Below, in pieces: positions 39,232-54,600 of a DNA stretch of 64,000 nt (position 1 is its first letter; the number at the start of each line of letters is the position of its first letter). Both the position numbers and the translations under genes were made by a program. The notes under the pieces are model-generated. The model was not told where the DNA came from and searched no databases. It saw only the letters and a list, made by a program, of their open reading frames with translations. The DNA comes from Theocolax elegans (Eukaryota; Arthropoda; Insecta; Hymenoptera; Cerocephalidae). The DNA is taken from the NCBI GenBank assembly GCA_026168455.1, contig CM047427.1:87698670-87762669 (forward strand), read 5' to 3'.

Positions 39232-42200
39232 GTAAGTCGTCCTTGTTGCTTCTTATTTCAGTATATAGTTGCTTTTAACACAGGAATTGTTGCGATGTGT
39301 GGTTATTGTACCTCTACGATAAGGCGATTTTTCTAAATATCGCTTGGAATTTTGATTAAGCGTAATATAGTTAATAATTCTAACATTGAACAAATGAATT
39401 TTTGATATTACATATAGTACTAAACGCATATTCAACTCTTTTTTTAACATCCATATTTTACGTTTCGGTTTTATCAGTAATTTTACATACTTTTCAACTT
39501 GCGCAAAAGTATAGGTGGTTTATTTTTTTATTATCATAATATTCTGTCCTTATTATCGTTAATTTTCTTAACTCCTTTAGCATAATTAAAGAGAACAAGT
39601 TAGTGACAGTGCACGAATTAAATAATCTATTATGCATGAAATTAAATTACACCTTTTTGTTTATAAAATAAATCATTTATATATTATTTAACAGAAAATA
39701 GTTAACCTATAGTATCTGCATATTCGTTCAGTGAAAACATCGAATGTTTAGGTACTATTAAATAAAGTAATTTTAATTTCGGGGAAAAGTAATTAAATCA
39801 ACAATAAATGAATTATTTATTTCAATAGAAGTTGGGCTAAAAGTGCGCTTAATAATGCGACTAAGAAAAAAGATAAGGATCAAGAGCTTTCTCTTGTCAA
39901 AGATAAAAAAATGATAAATGTATTAATAATCACTCTTTTTCGGCCGAATGTCGTAAATGCTATCGGAAAATTTAATAAAATTCTTCATCTGTGAAAATAA
40001 TAATCTTTAGATTATTACTATTAATAAATGAAGGAAAAAGTTTAAGTAAATAAAATATGTATCATATAAACTGCCAATTAATTCCTATAAGTCTGCATAA
40101 TTTTTCTATAAAGACTTTTACATTTTATGTACATTTATCAAAGAGTTTGATAACGTTTTGACTTTGCACTGTATAAACAAAATTAAGACTATAATTTTAC
40201 AATGGCAAATAATTAATTGTATAACAATGTACAATATAATGCTAATTGTATATAAAGTGAGAAATATAAAATTCATACAGATAAGCCCAGTTATATCCTA
40301 TACGGGAGACGAATCCCCGTGAGCGTGTCAAACGCATAGTTCAAAAAAGGAATAGCAAATGACGCGATATACGTGTAAAGCTTGTAACACTCGGGAATAA
40401 CGTTGCATCCGAAAGTTCACCCCTATTCTCTCTTTTTTTTCACTCGGTATATTCACTCGATTTCGACGCGCGTCTATCCCCTGTCATCAGGCTGTCCATT
40501 GTTCCCTGCTATTATCGTGCAGCGCTGCAACACGCGAGTTACACCTGTGCGTATAGAGCCCCTAATTAATACCTTTAAACGTGCGCTTCCAAACACACGA
40601 ATTACAATGGATTGTTATTTTGACGGAGATGGTGCAATCACTGGGATTATATCGATGAGGAAAAATTTTGTAATTTATATATACATTCACATTCGCCAGC
40701 GTAATTAGTATATGGCTTTGAGGTATATTGCTTTATTTCTATTGTTTATTTGGAGTCCGATATGAGCTATTGATTTTTTTCTTCTTTGGATGTTAATACT
40801 GTTTACTGGGCATAACTAATTATCATTAATAACAATCAACAAAATAATTTTCTCGAGCTTTCTAATAAATCTAAATTCTAATAAATTAAAAATATAAGAT
40901 CATTAATACAAATGTCAATATTCAAACACGAAAATAATTATTGACTATCTAATAGCTAGAATATTTGTATCTTTCAACAAATTATAGAAATTGATTGTTA
41001 ACCAGTATGATTAATAAATTTTATTACAATCAATTTTCTTTATTGAGATTTATCATAAAAATGTTAAAAAGAAATAAAATTTTGAGTTGAAATATTAAAG
41101 TTATTGCGGCATAAGTTAAATATTAGGGTTTGATCGTTACGGAACAGAGAATCCATCGGTGACAAACACAGATAGGTCGAATCGCGTGTTTACGCGGCCT
41201 GTTCAACAGGTGAGACAGCCGCGGACGGTATTAGACGGCTGTCTATACTAATACCCCGACTAATCGAGGTAATAGGTTAACCCAATGATACCAAGTCAGT
41301 ATACGACTTCACTCGAACGGTACACTTGGAACAACCCCCTGCTGTGGCCGATTGCTATCGTAATTGTTTTTTTTTTTGTATTTCGTTTTTATGAAAAAGA
41401 TCCAAGTTTCGTCAGAATTCTGAGAAAAAATGTGTATCGCCTGAAGATAATGTTAAAAAGTCGGGTTGATCGAGTGTATTGATTTTTAGGATAATATAAT
41501 TATATTGAAAAATCTTCAGATTAAAATTTACGATACAATAATGATAATTATTAATTTATCGTTGTCTTATACAAAAATCGATTGATGTTTATATAATTAT
41601 GTTTTCATAACACATAAAACGGTGACTGGTAAAATATTGCAACTAATAACGTAAAAAATTGTCCCGTCGAATATACATCATTATTCCCAGAATTATCAAA
41701 GGTGTATAAATATATAAAAGATTAAATGTAATACTTATTATCGTAAAGTATCGCGTGTATCGTATAAACGTATATACATGTATAAAAGCCAAGTGTATTC
41801 ATTAATCGATAACGTTGCATCTTGCTCGTGTGCGATGATTTTTAAGTACCCTAGGAAATAAAAATCTGGCTATCGTGTGTATGTGCAAGGTTTGTAATAA
41901 AACATCGATATACATATATTGACTTGGTTGCGAAAGGAGTTACAGAGATTATGTGATTCGAAGGATAAGATCCGAGATTATTACACCGAGATTATCGCAG
42001 TACATGCGAAATCAGGACAGGCATTCAATTGCTTTGGTTGATGCATCCATTTGTATTATATACATACGTGCATTTAATTAATTACCTATATAGAAATAAT
42101 GATCTTTGTTTAATATTCAAGTTAATTTATCGATACCCAAAGTTATTATTGCGAAATTTGGACGCGTCGAATGGGCAGAGTGTCGATATCGCAATTAGTC

Positions 42201-45200
42201 AATTGTATTGCTTAAATGACAATAAAATAATTAAATATAAATAATTCAGGTAAATGCCGGATATCGTAAAAACGCAGGAAAAAAGGTGCACAGTAAGCCG
42301 AAATATGAGAATAAGTAAGATCGCATTTTCTCACAAGTTTGAGAAAATCAGACTCATTTATGGGATTTAAAACGTAGAGGGCTCATACGTAGTGCGGTGC
42401 GGTCTTTACGTTAGAAAATCGAGTGTTATCTTCGATAGCCGGTATATATAGGGAAACATGATTTATTTCTGATAATCCTGAACGCGCGAGCAATGAGATA
42501 ACTTTGCGGTACGTCTCCCTAATCTCTCGTTCGCGCGGATTATCCGTTGCGGTCTCTTATTGCCTGGATTAACGATTTTTCATTGTCTTGTGTACACATA
42601 ACCGTGGCTTTTCCATGCATCGAAATTTTCGTGTTTACCGAGACACGTAATCGTATCTTGTTCTCCCGTTCTTCTTCTTCTTCTTCCACTTCCTCTTCTT
42701 CTTCTTCATTTTTGATAGATCAATGTCGTAATTACTAATTTTTTGGGCGTGGCTCGTTGGTTATTTATCAAGAATTTAATGTTGAACGAGAGTATGAAAC
42801 GTCAAAATAAATGAAAATGAATATTTTTATTTTACGTTTAACCCAAGCATAGCTTGAAATTAATTGCAAAGAAAGATTTAAGACGAACGTCACTATTTTT
42901 TAATTGAAAAGCAGCGTCGAGGTAAAAACAAAGAGAGTAATATGCATGGCGTGAAGAAAAAAAAGATGCGAATATAACTTAATGCTCAAGAGGCAAGCCT
43001 GATAAATAGAAGAAAAAAAATCCTCCCCTACTTTCTAATGAAGACGCTCTTTGAGGGTGGAGAGGGAGGGGTAGATCTTTTCTACGTACGAAGAATACGT
43101 AATTCATCAGTGAGGAAAGACGTTGCACTATACCAGATTGACCCTTCACTCGAATTCAAACCTCCTTGGAATTGAAATGAAAAAGGGGATAAATTACTTT
43201 GAGTGTAACTTTAACGCTTATCTGGGTTACTACACATTATTTATAATTGATTTAAATATTACACGTTTCGAGTGATTATATTCAATGAAACAATTTTCAG
43301 GTTCAATATTATTAGAAAAATTATTAATTCTGTGTTATATAATTAAGTGTTTAAATGTCTTTAAATTAAGTGTAAAAATTTGTAAAAATTTAGCGTGCAA
43401 TTTTTGTATGATTTTATTGTTCACCATTAAAGATGGATAAATATCTTTTTCAGGTTGCGATGTGCGGTTGATATTTCCAAGACTGTGGGCTCCATTCACC
43501 AACGCAAACGAAGTCACGAACTTACCACCCTTTCCAAAATCTGATCCAGGTAAGGGTTCAACCTACCTCTCTCTCTTTTTTTTCTCCTTCTCTCTTTATC
43601 TATAACTCGGAAAAGTTTTCTCATCGATTTCTTATTCCCGGTAGAAAACGACTGCTGAACGAGAAAAAGTAGCCCGCGATAAAAGAAAATATACAGTTTA
43701 TATTATTTTCGTAACATTTTCCGACGATTCGATTGATCGTCGATGTAATAGACGCGTTCTTATTATTGGTTCAAAAGTTTTTTCCTATGCTTCATAATTC
43801 TTTTTGAATGTGCGTTTATTAATATTTTCAAAGTGTCTGATATTAAATTAGGAAGAGTGAAACTTTTCACGTAATGTAACAGAATGTAGTTTTTTTGTTT
43901 ACGTATACATAAACTTTTTATCCACACGAGCTTAGTCACCGGAACAACATTTTCCTAAATTACAAATTTCTCGAAGCAAAAAAAAAACCCATCAGTCACG
44001 AATGTTATAAAAAAAAAGAGAAAGGAAGAAGGAGGGTACAGGTCGAATGAGGTTTGTATCTAATCCCCGCGTAGGAGGGCTATTGGTGACCTTCTGGCCT
44101 ATCAGTCCCTCCTCCGGATGGCGGCAGGAACTTTTTTATTTATCAATTGTTCTCATACGAAAGAGAAAGACCGCCCGTGTCCGTCCCCGCAATGATTGGG
44201 ATAAATGGTAGCACGCGTCCATTCTTATATACATAGTGTTTATACGTATATATATATAGATAGGCACACTGCTCTACCTTACGCACGCACGCACGTTTTA
44301 CCCTTTCCACCTCTCACTCGGTGGCTGCAATTGTCTTGGATTAGAGGCGCAAGTATTAAGGCCGGATTCGGGAGTAAAGTCGGCTCCTTTGTACGGGTCT
44401 GCCCTCCGTTCGAGTTGGTTTAAATTGCCGACATCTCGTCGCGTTGGACGCTGTGCATACGAACTACGAGAGCGCCGAGCTTTTCTTAATCCCTTTAGCG
44501 GCTTCCTTATTATTCTTCCTACCGCTTGACTTCGATGGCTCAGGAATCGAGATCGGCTTGTTGTTCATCATGTCGTAGCTGCATCCTCCTTTGCCCATTT
44601 AGATCGCTCGATGTATAGTCGCGATTAAACCTTCAATTTCATCAACGTTTAATAAATATATCAAATAACTTTAGATTACGTAGGAAAAAAAGGAAAGGGG
44701 AACTAAAGATTTATAGAATTGACGGTGTCGCGCGTAATGAGATCGCGAAACTATGCAATTTAGTTCTACGCGTTCTACGCGCGGTCGCAATTGAGTTCCT
44801 CGGCTTCGTAGGTGGTTGACGCTTTACGATCGATGAAAATTTCATTTGTTACATATTCTACCTAACGCCATATATAGGTATTATATTACATGGAAAATAG
44901 ATTCCTTCGGTGTTTATTGCCGCGCGATCGAAGAACCTTTCGATCAAATATTTACGGCTTTTGAAAAGACACGTGCACGCGCGAGCGCGCATCGTCTTAA
45001 ATAAAATTTAAAAGGTTTGCCTTACCGTCAAGTGAATATTTACGATGTGTGCAAACCTCGCGATCTCATCCACTGAACTTACGGATGATGAATCGCGCTA
45101 AAAGAAACAATACAGTTAATTAAAATTGTAGCTTGGTTAACTTACGTTTATATTTAACCTCTCGTGGTTTACTTGTTATACCTATCTCATTTAATATATA

Positions 45201-48200
45201 GAAACGTTCATATTTCGATAACTAGTATTTCACTTGCCGTTCTTATAATTGTCGGACAGGAAATTTCAAAGATTTTCAATTAATTTGAAATTAATTTTAA
45301 CAACATTTTGACTTCAAATTATTTTATACATGGATTAATATAAATTATTGACTTTTCTATAAATATTATTGTTGCATTTATATTATGTATATATAATGAT
45401 ATTTCGACTCTTATGAATTAGCAATTTAAAATGTTATTTATAATCTGAAAGTATTTTCTTTTGCTGTTATTTTAAAAATGATAAAAAAACATATTTTTTA
45501 CATCATCTTTTCTATTTCAAATTATTGAATGATTGTATAAAAATAGTTATAACAGTTACCATTAAAGAAAATATTATAGAATACCAGTTATGTATGTCTA
45601 TCGATTATTTGAAAAATGAAAAGTTCAATATACGTACATTGCAAACAAAAATATAATGTGAAAACTAACGATAAAAATCGTGAATGTTCGTTAAAGAGAG
45701 AAAAAGAAGAATCTCGAAAGAATTGAATATACAAGAGATAAAATGGAATCTCAAGACTATATTGCATCCAAGCTTGACTCGAGACATCCTCCTAATCGAA
45801 TCCATTTCGCAAACGCGCGCAATCAACTCGTTCGGTAACTGCAATTAGAAAAAAAGGAAGAGAAAAAGAAAAAGAAAAAGAAAAAGAAAAAGAGGAGCAA
45901 GGCGCATTCATAGTTGTAAATAAAAAATCTCCTACACATAGTGGAGTCCTCTATATATGTATGTATATATACATCTATCGAACGTTTGAAAGAACGGAAG
46001 GGTCCGCGCTCACTCCTCGGAACCTAAAGTGTATAACGGCTTTAATAGCGGTAGATCACTACGCAGTAAACGACTGACGGACGACAGAAGATTAAAGTTG
46101 GCCCGTTAACTCGATCTAATTGTCCCCCTCAGGCTTGGCCTTCCTTTATTAATCCAACGCGCGCTCGCGTATACCACCACCACCACACCACGGACTTGCA
46201 ATATGTCTTTCTTTTTACGTTTGCGTGTTTCGTGACAGACACGAAATCTGGAGTATATCGTGCGCCGCTTTGCTCTTTATATCTACGTACATTTATGTAC
46301 TTATATATGTATAACATCTTAAAAATATATTTAGTTAGATATTATACGTCATTAAAATGTGCCCCCATATGCCTAACAAGATCATTTTCAATCACGTCCT
46401 CTGATAGATTCGTTCATGTGAAATGTGACGACACCAAATGCAGGCATTTCCATAGCGCAAACACTTTTTCATTTTGTTAAGTGCCTTGTTACGTATATTC
46501 TATATTTAACTAAATCTCTCGGATATACGTGAGAAAATATTTATTTTTATAATAATACACATACACATCTAAATTAACTATTCGTATTTTTTATATTTAA
46601 AGAATAATGTATATTTGTAGTATAAAATTGATTTTAATCTTCGAATTAAAAGAAAGCACGATAAAGTCACATAAACACATAATTTTGGATTAATATGATA
46701 TACAAGAGAAGAAGAGAAATTATCAGTCCGGGTTAACGCTCGTTGAATTCCGTCCACTTAGGCTAATGAGACTGAGAATTTACACGTATACTATTCATTT
46801 TCGAGTATAAAAATTACATTTCTGATGATCAATAAAAATTTTTACAAATCTAGTCGATTTGCTTCGCTTACTAACATTGTGTATCTATTTTATTAAAAAT
46901 AATTTTTATAAACTATGAATTATTTTTGTTATTTTGAATCAATATTTTTTTTCTTTTTTATTGTAAAATATAATTAAAAGAATTATTAAAAAAACTGATC
47001 TTACAGTTAATTGAAATATTTTTAACCAAATATTTATTAATATTTTCAATTTACCGGAAAATCATAGAAAACTCCAAGATACTTTCTGATTTTAATTCTC
47101 AACTGGTCGTTTCTTATTTAAAAAAAAATCCGCTAAAAATCCGTTAGCAGCAGTAATGAATGTAACTCATCGAGTTACGCAATTAATTTGATTTCTCGCA
47201 TGTCGCGCTAACCCGGAGGTTTTTGCATGGGCTCCTTATGCGCTCCCGAACCAGTTGACGGTTTTTACCCAGGCGCCCATCTGTCTCCTGAGCGTCTCGT
47301 GCTCTTTTCTTAGCTTCGTCTGCCTTGACTCTCTGGCCCTTTCCCAGGCACTTGTTCTTTTATTTTCGCGACCCCTGCACCGAGAGACAGAGAGAGAGAG
47401 ACGATACTCGGAGAGATGCATTACTTACCGCCCGTCACTGAAATGCACCGAGCATTGGTTTTTATGCTTTCGACATTATTTTGCCAAGTCATCGTAAAGT
47501 TTAAAACTCGTGGATTTTGTTTTATCCGATACGATTTTACAAGGTTCCTGTATTCGTAGATTGAGTTTGCTTTGTATTAGCTAGAATACGTTTTAAATAA
47601 AGTTAGATATTATTAAATATTATTAATATAAAGTAGAAACAATACGCTTTTATGAGAACAAAATGAAAAATGTTAAAGGATGACCCATTGATTTATTGAG
47701 GAATATCTAGAATGATTCGTAAACAATTAAAAGGTGAAAGGGTGATAAATGTATAAGCGTGATTAGCCGGGTTCATCGAATCGTTATTGACTTAGACCAT
47801 TAGAATTTGGCGATTCGACCAACCGACTTTTCTCCCGATCATAACTCTCGCGTTACTAAGCAGTATATACCATATAGCATCACTCCCTCTCCTCAGACGC
47901 GCACACATATAATAATCGCATTATGCACTTGTGCGAGTCGTCGCATCCCACATTTTTATTCGATCGAACCGCAGGATTAGTCGAGCGTGCGCTGGTCTAT
48001 ATATATTGTACAAAAGACCGTGGCACGTGCCCGCGTGTCGCGCGCACGGATTATAAATATAATATACAAGAGAGAGCGCATCATCCCCCTCGAGTAATAA
48101 CCGGCATTCTAGGGCGTCGCATTCCCAGCACCACCACCAGCAGCAGCAGCAGCTTCTGCGCGCGAATTATTACGAATCAATCGTGTTAAACCCCCGGCTC

Positions 48201-51200
48201 CTCCGGCTCCTTATAACTCGTAAATCACGCGAGGTTCATAGAAATCTAAGCTCGCGAGGTTCTATTGCACCCGGACCACCCATTAAATTTCACTCGTATC
48301 GATCATTTGCCTTGGGGTTTTTGCACTTTAGACGATTGAAAAGAATATGAGAGTAGAGGGCCCTGAGCTTCGATGTTTATGCTATTTCATACACGCTGCT
48401 TTTTACCCTTCCATATAAACTCTTCAATTTTCTTTTTCATTCCTTTTTGCAACTGGTGTTCTGGTTAATCTTTCGTGTCTCCCAAAATCTGAGGTAGACT
48501 CCGCTAAGCATCTTTAAACTTGGATTTTTATGTTTTATGGACAAGATAATTTAATTAGAAATCAACTTTCTCAATCTTTCCGATATTAGAAATAATTTTT
48601 AATTTAAAATATAAATAATCGATTAGGCAAAAAATTCATAATTATTGATAAGAATGTTAGGTATAATTTAAAATATACAAATTCTGATGACTAAAAAGTT
48701 GCATTTTCCGTTTAATTTTATGTACCTCTACTTCCTGTTATAATAGATTGAACAGTACCTAATTTAAAAATGGTGACTAAAAAAGAACCTTAGAGTGCTA
48801 GTGTATACTCGTAAAATATTACATTTAATTAACTATAAGAAGTATATATGTATATACATGTAATAGGTTAGAATTATTCTTAACGAGGTAACAAACTAGA
48901 GTAAACAAAGCGCAATTAAAAATTAGTCATATTAAAAGTACGTGTATTCGAACACGTCATGTATCTCTATCATCTATGTGGGTGTGCCAGTCTGGTGGAA
49001 AATGTGTGCGACGTAATCAAAAAAAGCGTTTCCATTTAAAAATTAATATTTCATTCAGAAATCGTGATGTGGAGAGGAAAAACTATTGTACGTTAAAATG
49101 CCTATTTGATCCGCGATTCCGTGCCGCGCGACGCTTCGTTAGCGTTACACGCGAGCCTGGAAAAAGACGTACGGTACGTGACTCAAATCTCATTTGTCCG
49201 ACGGCGAGGATCTCTCTCTCTCTCTCTCCATATATATAGGTGTGTACATCCGAGGGTCGGAAGTCCCCACATTCTATAGCTATACGATACGGGGGTTGTT
49301 CATCGTGCTTGGGATTCTGCTTTTTCCCTCCGCGAGTTTTCGTTCTTCTCCCTTTTTCGTTCTTGACTAAGCTCGTGATACTTTGAATAGACTCGTAGAT
49401 AACCCGACTCGAGTACCTCGTATATTTTATGGTAATACAATGCAGACACTATTTTGTTCCTATAATAGAGAGATTGTCGTTCGGTGTGGGTCGATTGGTC
49501 GGATCACCGTTGTCGAGGAGTCCACGAAGGTCGCCCTCTCATTCGCCTTGTCCAGATTCACCACGTACCGAGCATCAAGATACGGAAGTCGACGTTGATG
49601 CCGAGGACGAAGAAATCGACGTCGACGTCGAGGAAGTTGGTGACGAAGATGATCAGGAGGGCAACGGATCCAGCCCTCCAAGATCTAACTCACCTCCGTC
49701 GCCTCCTGCCGTTACACGGAATACACCCACCTCAAATCCTCCTAGAAGGTCTGCATTTATCACTGCATTTTTCTTTTCCATTATTCTATATATATTTATA
49801 TTACGCGACTTTTTATGATATTTGGTTTCTCTGCAATTAAATTTTAAACTGAATGTGCGTTGCGATAGTCGTAAATTTACGTTGAAAGGTATAATAACTA
49901 ACAGTGTGATTATTATTGCTCGAGCAGGTCAGGTGACACATTCAGCGTGAGCGCGTTGCTAAGGCCAGATCCGCCTTCGGCGCACTCGCAGAGCAACGGT
50001 ACGACGAGCAACCCGGTGACTCCTCAGACGACGTCGATCTTGTACCCCCCGCTTCATCTTCAGAGCGGCGTTGTACTCCCACCTCATCCCCATCACCCCT
50101 TAAGTTATCTACACCCTCAACTGTTACCCCACCACCTGCTACCACCACATCTCCACCCGTTACTACGCGGTGTCCATCCGGCAGCGGCAGCAGCCGCCGC
50201 AGCGGGTCATCCTGGTTTACACACACCTCATGGTCCTCATGGTCTTCATCACCCTCACCCCCTCGGTGATGTTTACAGCTGCGTCAAGTGTGACAAGATG
50301 TTTAGTACTCCGCATGGTCTTGAGGTACGGTAATAAAAAAAAAACGCTTCACTATACATATAGTGAATAATTATAAATTACACTTTTACGTGTGAATGCG
50401 TAATGTACGTGCTAAATTGCGTGATTCTTCATTTCTCGTTCCAGGTACACGCGAGAAGGTCACACAATGGTAAAAGGCCATTCGCCTGCGAGCTGTGCAA
50501 CAAAACGTTTGGTCACGAAATCAGTCTGACGCAGCATCGAGCTGTGCATTCCGCGGAAAAGGTCTTCGAGTGCAAGCAGTGCGGCAAAGCTTTCAAACGA
50601 TCCAGCACACTGAGCACTCACCTACTCATACATTCGGATACGCGGCCCTACCCATGTCAGTTCTGTGGGAAAAGATTTCACCAAAAAAGTGATATGAAGA
50701 AGCATACCTACATTCATACAGGTGAGATTCACTGTTCTCGTTACGTACATCAATTAATGAAAAACATGTATTTACGTTATAATATTTACTACATAGATTT
50801 GAAATAATTTATTGATCGTTACGAATGATCTATTCCAACTAATTAATACAATTTAAAACAGAATTTTACGTTACAAATAATGAAAATTATATAGATTTTA
50901 AAAATAGATAATTATTGTAGTTCGTGGGGATTGAAAACATCTATTTCGTAAATATTATATAACCTAACGATCAATAACTCGAATCCTGAGAAAAATCCTA
51001 TAAAAATTTATCTGCGGATACGCAACAGAACATTTTATTGGTATCATAAATTAAAAAAAGTTATATTATCACATATTGAGTGGCTGTATGTGTATAAAAG
51101 TTTAAATTATTAGTAGAACAAAAGAATTATAAATATATCGGATTGTGTTAACTTAAAAGTACGGAGAATACGTGTTAATGAAAAATAAAAAAAAGAAAGA

Positions 51201-51665
51201 AAAAGAGAGAAAAAAATGAAATTTATAATTAGTTATATCCCGAAACACACAAACTGTCCATTTACCGTCCTAAATCATATACATTTCACATCGAAAAAGG
51301 CTCTTGAAGAGAAAATGATACTCGCGTCCGAGCCATCTGGAGAATTACGTGAAAACCTGACAGTAAATCGTTCGTGCAACATTCATAATCAGACAAAGAG
51401 AAGTATAGAACAAGATATATATCTGTGTGTATATATACCTATACGAAATAACCGTGATAAAACTCAAGCAGCGCAAGTCACATATTCGCGCGTATCAATT
51501 ATGACAAGAGGGCGACTTGGTGCCATTAATAATCCAAGCTTCGAAACGTCTAGAGCGGCCCCTGAATAAGTTAATCCAACGTGCACAGTGGGATGCAGAA
51601 AAGAGATTGGCCGGACCCTCCGCAATAATCGTAATGTCTTTTTGGGGGCGCTTCTGCCTTTCTCC

Positions 51666-51696
<31 letters not shown>

Positions 51697-54600
51697 GCGC
51701 GCTCACACACTCTTTTTTCCCCCCATATATAGACTACGAAGAGTCCGATTGCCATACACTTGACGGGGCTTTGCTGGGTGTAATCCTAAAATAGATTTTC
51801 ACTACCGACAAATTGTCTGTGTGAATCAACTGCTTTGGGATCAAGTGCGCACCGATTAACGATCTTTGTATATATAACTCCATACGCGAACTTTCTCGAG
51901 GTGTTTACGTACGTTATTCCTTTCTGGACATCGAGTTTACTCGTCTCGGGGATTATTAATCGATATCGCTTTATTTACATCGAGTTTAATTATGGAAAGC
52001 GAAACCGTGTAAACTAAGCTAAAAAACGGTTAGTTAAGTTTCCCTGCAAGTTTCGGAAAGCACGATTTTTCACCACCCTTTCAAAAGAATGAGAAAGAAG
52101 AAATAAAGAAAAAAAAATCCACGTAACATGCCTTATACTTGAACTAGCAATGATTAGAGCATTCGCCGACACAAGAAAAAGAAGTATCCATTATATCCGC
52201 GTAGGAGGAAAAAGAACGAGGGTGTGCGGGTTAAGACACTTGACACTCAGCTTGTCTCTCTTGGCGGGCGTAAGGATGGATTTCGTCGCGGTAAAAAAAG
52301 GGCGTAGGTGGAGTCTGAGAAGAGCAAGAAGGAGAGGGAAAAAAGAAGGTAGGGCAAGAGAGAGAGAGAGAGAGAGAGAGAACTCGAAGCCGAGAGTTGG
52401 AGAGTCGAGGCTTTTGTATCGTCGTCATGGCAACCCTCTTGATGTCTTATCAAATTATCACCTTGTCCTAGCTCCGTTTCGCTCTACCCTCCTTGGAAGA
52501 CGTTCTCCTTATCGATGGTCACTCGCTAACAACCTATAGAAGGTCGCTACGGTACATTTAATTCATTATTCAATTCAATGAAATATTCAAACAAACCTAT
52601 GTAAGTAATGCTAGCTAAACTTTGGGAATTCACTTTTTTTTCCTTTCTTCTTGGATCATTGTCAGGAAAAGTTTCTTCTTTGCACCTTTTTAATTGCGAA
52701 AGGATTATCGATCTTTATCATTTTTATATTTTTTCGAAAAGTTTACAGGAGGCTGCAATTAGACCGCGTGAAATTTTAAGGATATTAAAATGAAAGGGTT
52801 TTTTTTGTGGTAACTGTCCCGTTGGGATAGCACAAGGGGTAGATAGCACTTATTATATTCATTGTGTATATGTAAAGTACGACGTTACTTTTTGAGAATA
52901 GCGGTTTTTTTTATTAAATAATTAAAATTATTAAAAATTTTAATTGACTATGTTAATATACACATTTATGTTAATAACCCATCGATAGTATAAAAAAATC
53001 ATTTAAAATGATGCAATATTATAGGTTAGCCTATAAATTGAACGTTAAGATTGAAGGAAGATTTGGGACATAAACGAATGTTCCAGTGTCATAATATAAT
53101 TAAAATTCTTGTATTTAAAAGTATTAAAGCTCTGCTATTAAAATACGAACGGATTGCAAAAAGTGGATATACCGACCCTACGTGTGACGCGCGAGTTTAG
53201 TATTCTGGTGTAGGATTATCTTTGAAGCATCAAGGATTACATTTTTTCGAACTAATATATTACGCAATTTAACAGATTACATTTATGCAATATTTTTGGT
53301 AAAGTTATTTATTTTGAACGATTGCAAAGTCGAATACTAACAATTACGTAATGTAAATTAATATTTTATAAATAGCTGAATATTTATCGTGTTAAAAAGT
53401 GTCAATTAATGAAAGTAACGTTTGGAAAGACGCAGTAAACATAAATCCAAGAAAAACGAGTGTATACTTAATTAAATTAAATCAAACGAAAGAAGAAAGG
53501 TTAGAGAACAAGTCAATCCAAGGCCTTCGCATATGGAAGGAAAAAGAGAGAGAGAGAGAGAGAGAGAAAGAAATAGGAGAAAAAGACACAGAGGCAGTGG
53601 GCCATGTGCAATAAGGGTGCGCCTTTGGATTCCCGAGGGACCGTCGCGTGGCGTAACGTAAAATCATTATTAGGTAGGTGGGTACGTACCAACGTGATGT
53701 ACGTGTGTGTGTATATATATAAACGCGAGGGGGAAGTGAAACTGGGAATAAGAGCTGTGCAAATATTGCTCAGTCCCCTTTTCTCGCGCGAAAACGAGTC
53801 AAGTGCAACCTGCCGTCGTGTGGTGCGCACAGTTGCGGGACACTAAAAAAACAGGGGAGAGGTTTCGACGCTACGTCCGCGAAATCTCGTTGATTGAGTT
53901 TTGATTGGACCATTCTTTTGTTGATAAAGTTTTTCACTTTTTCCATTGTTTATTGCCACTGTTTTTTTTATTTTACGCGTGTTTTCGTATAGAGAGGTGG
54001 TTCGCCTGGAAAAAGGTTGGGCGATTTTATCTAGTACAGAACTTCGGGTATGTTTACAACTGTTTTTTATATTTTCATATTAATTAAAAATAACTGTTTA
54101 TACCGAACATTTTCGAGAAGAAAGTAAATATTCAAATATATTGTTATTAATATTTTTGTTAATTAATGTTCCCTATAAACGAAACTTGATCATGTACATC
54201 TCACACGCGAAGACCTAATAAAAAGTGGAATTCGTTAAATAAGAAAAAAGTTTATCACGCATACAATTAATCTAGAAAATCGACAGAGTATTTACTTCTC
54301 TGGAAGATTGTAACAAGCGCTGTCAAAGGGAAATCAGCAATAACACGATAGAATAAGCGAAGGTAGTAACATAAGTGTTGTAATTTCTCGCTCGATAGGA
54401 TATATATCGTATAGAAACCTTTTGCGCTCGTGCATCGCGCCTGCTCGTGCTTCTCTCTCTCTCCCTCCCTCCCTCTCACTCTCTCTCTCTCCCTCCCTCC
54501 CTCTCACTCTCTCTCTCTCTCTCTCTCTCTGCGCGTGTATAAATGGCGCGAGTCTCTCTCCCCCTACTTGTTTTCATAATAAACACTGCAACCTGTCCAT

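Larger units (their letters stand above)
39232..43453 (+). other. sens intron 1
   Basis: 4222-bp GT-AG intron, mostly AT-rich. A CpG-rich patch at about 41130-41290 contains nested inverted repeats. A (TCT)n run sits at 42669-42707. No exon is seen. Confidence 0.8.

Noticed and set aside
11304..41212. Proneural-type E boxes (RCAGSTG), e.g. 11304, 12123, 13125, 22378, 28753, 40542 and 41206
   Set aside because: Expected many times by chance; biologically tempting because proneural proteins activate sens, but without conservation the sites cannot be supported.
36451..48240. TAAATCAC Gfi1/Sens-type core sites at 36451 and 48231, suggesting autoregulation
   Set aside because: Two occurrences equal the chance expectation for an 8-mer in this window.
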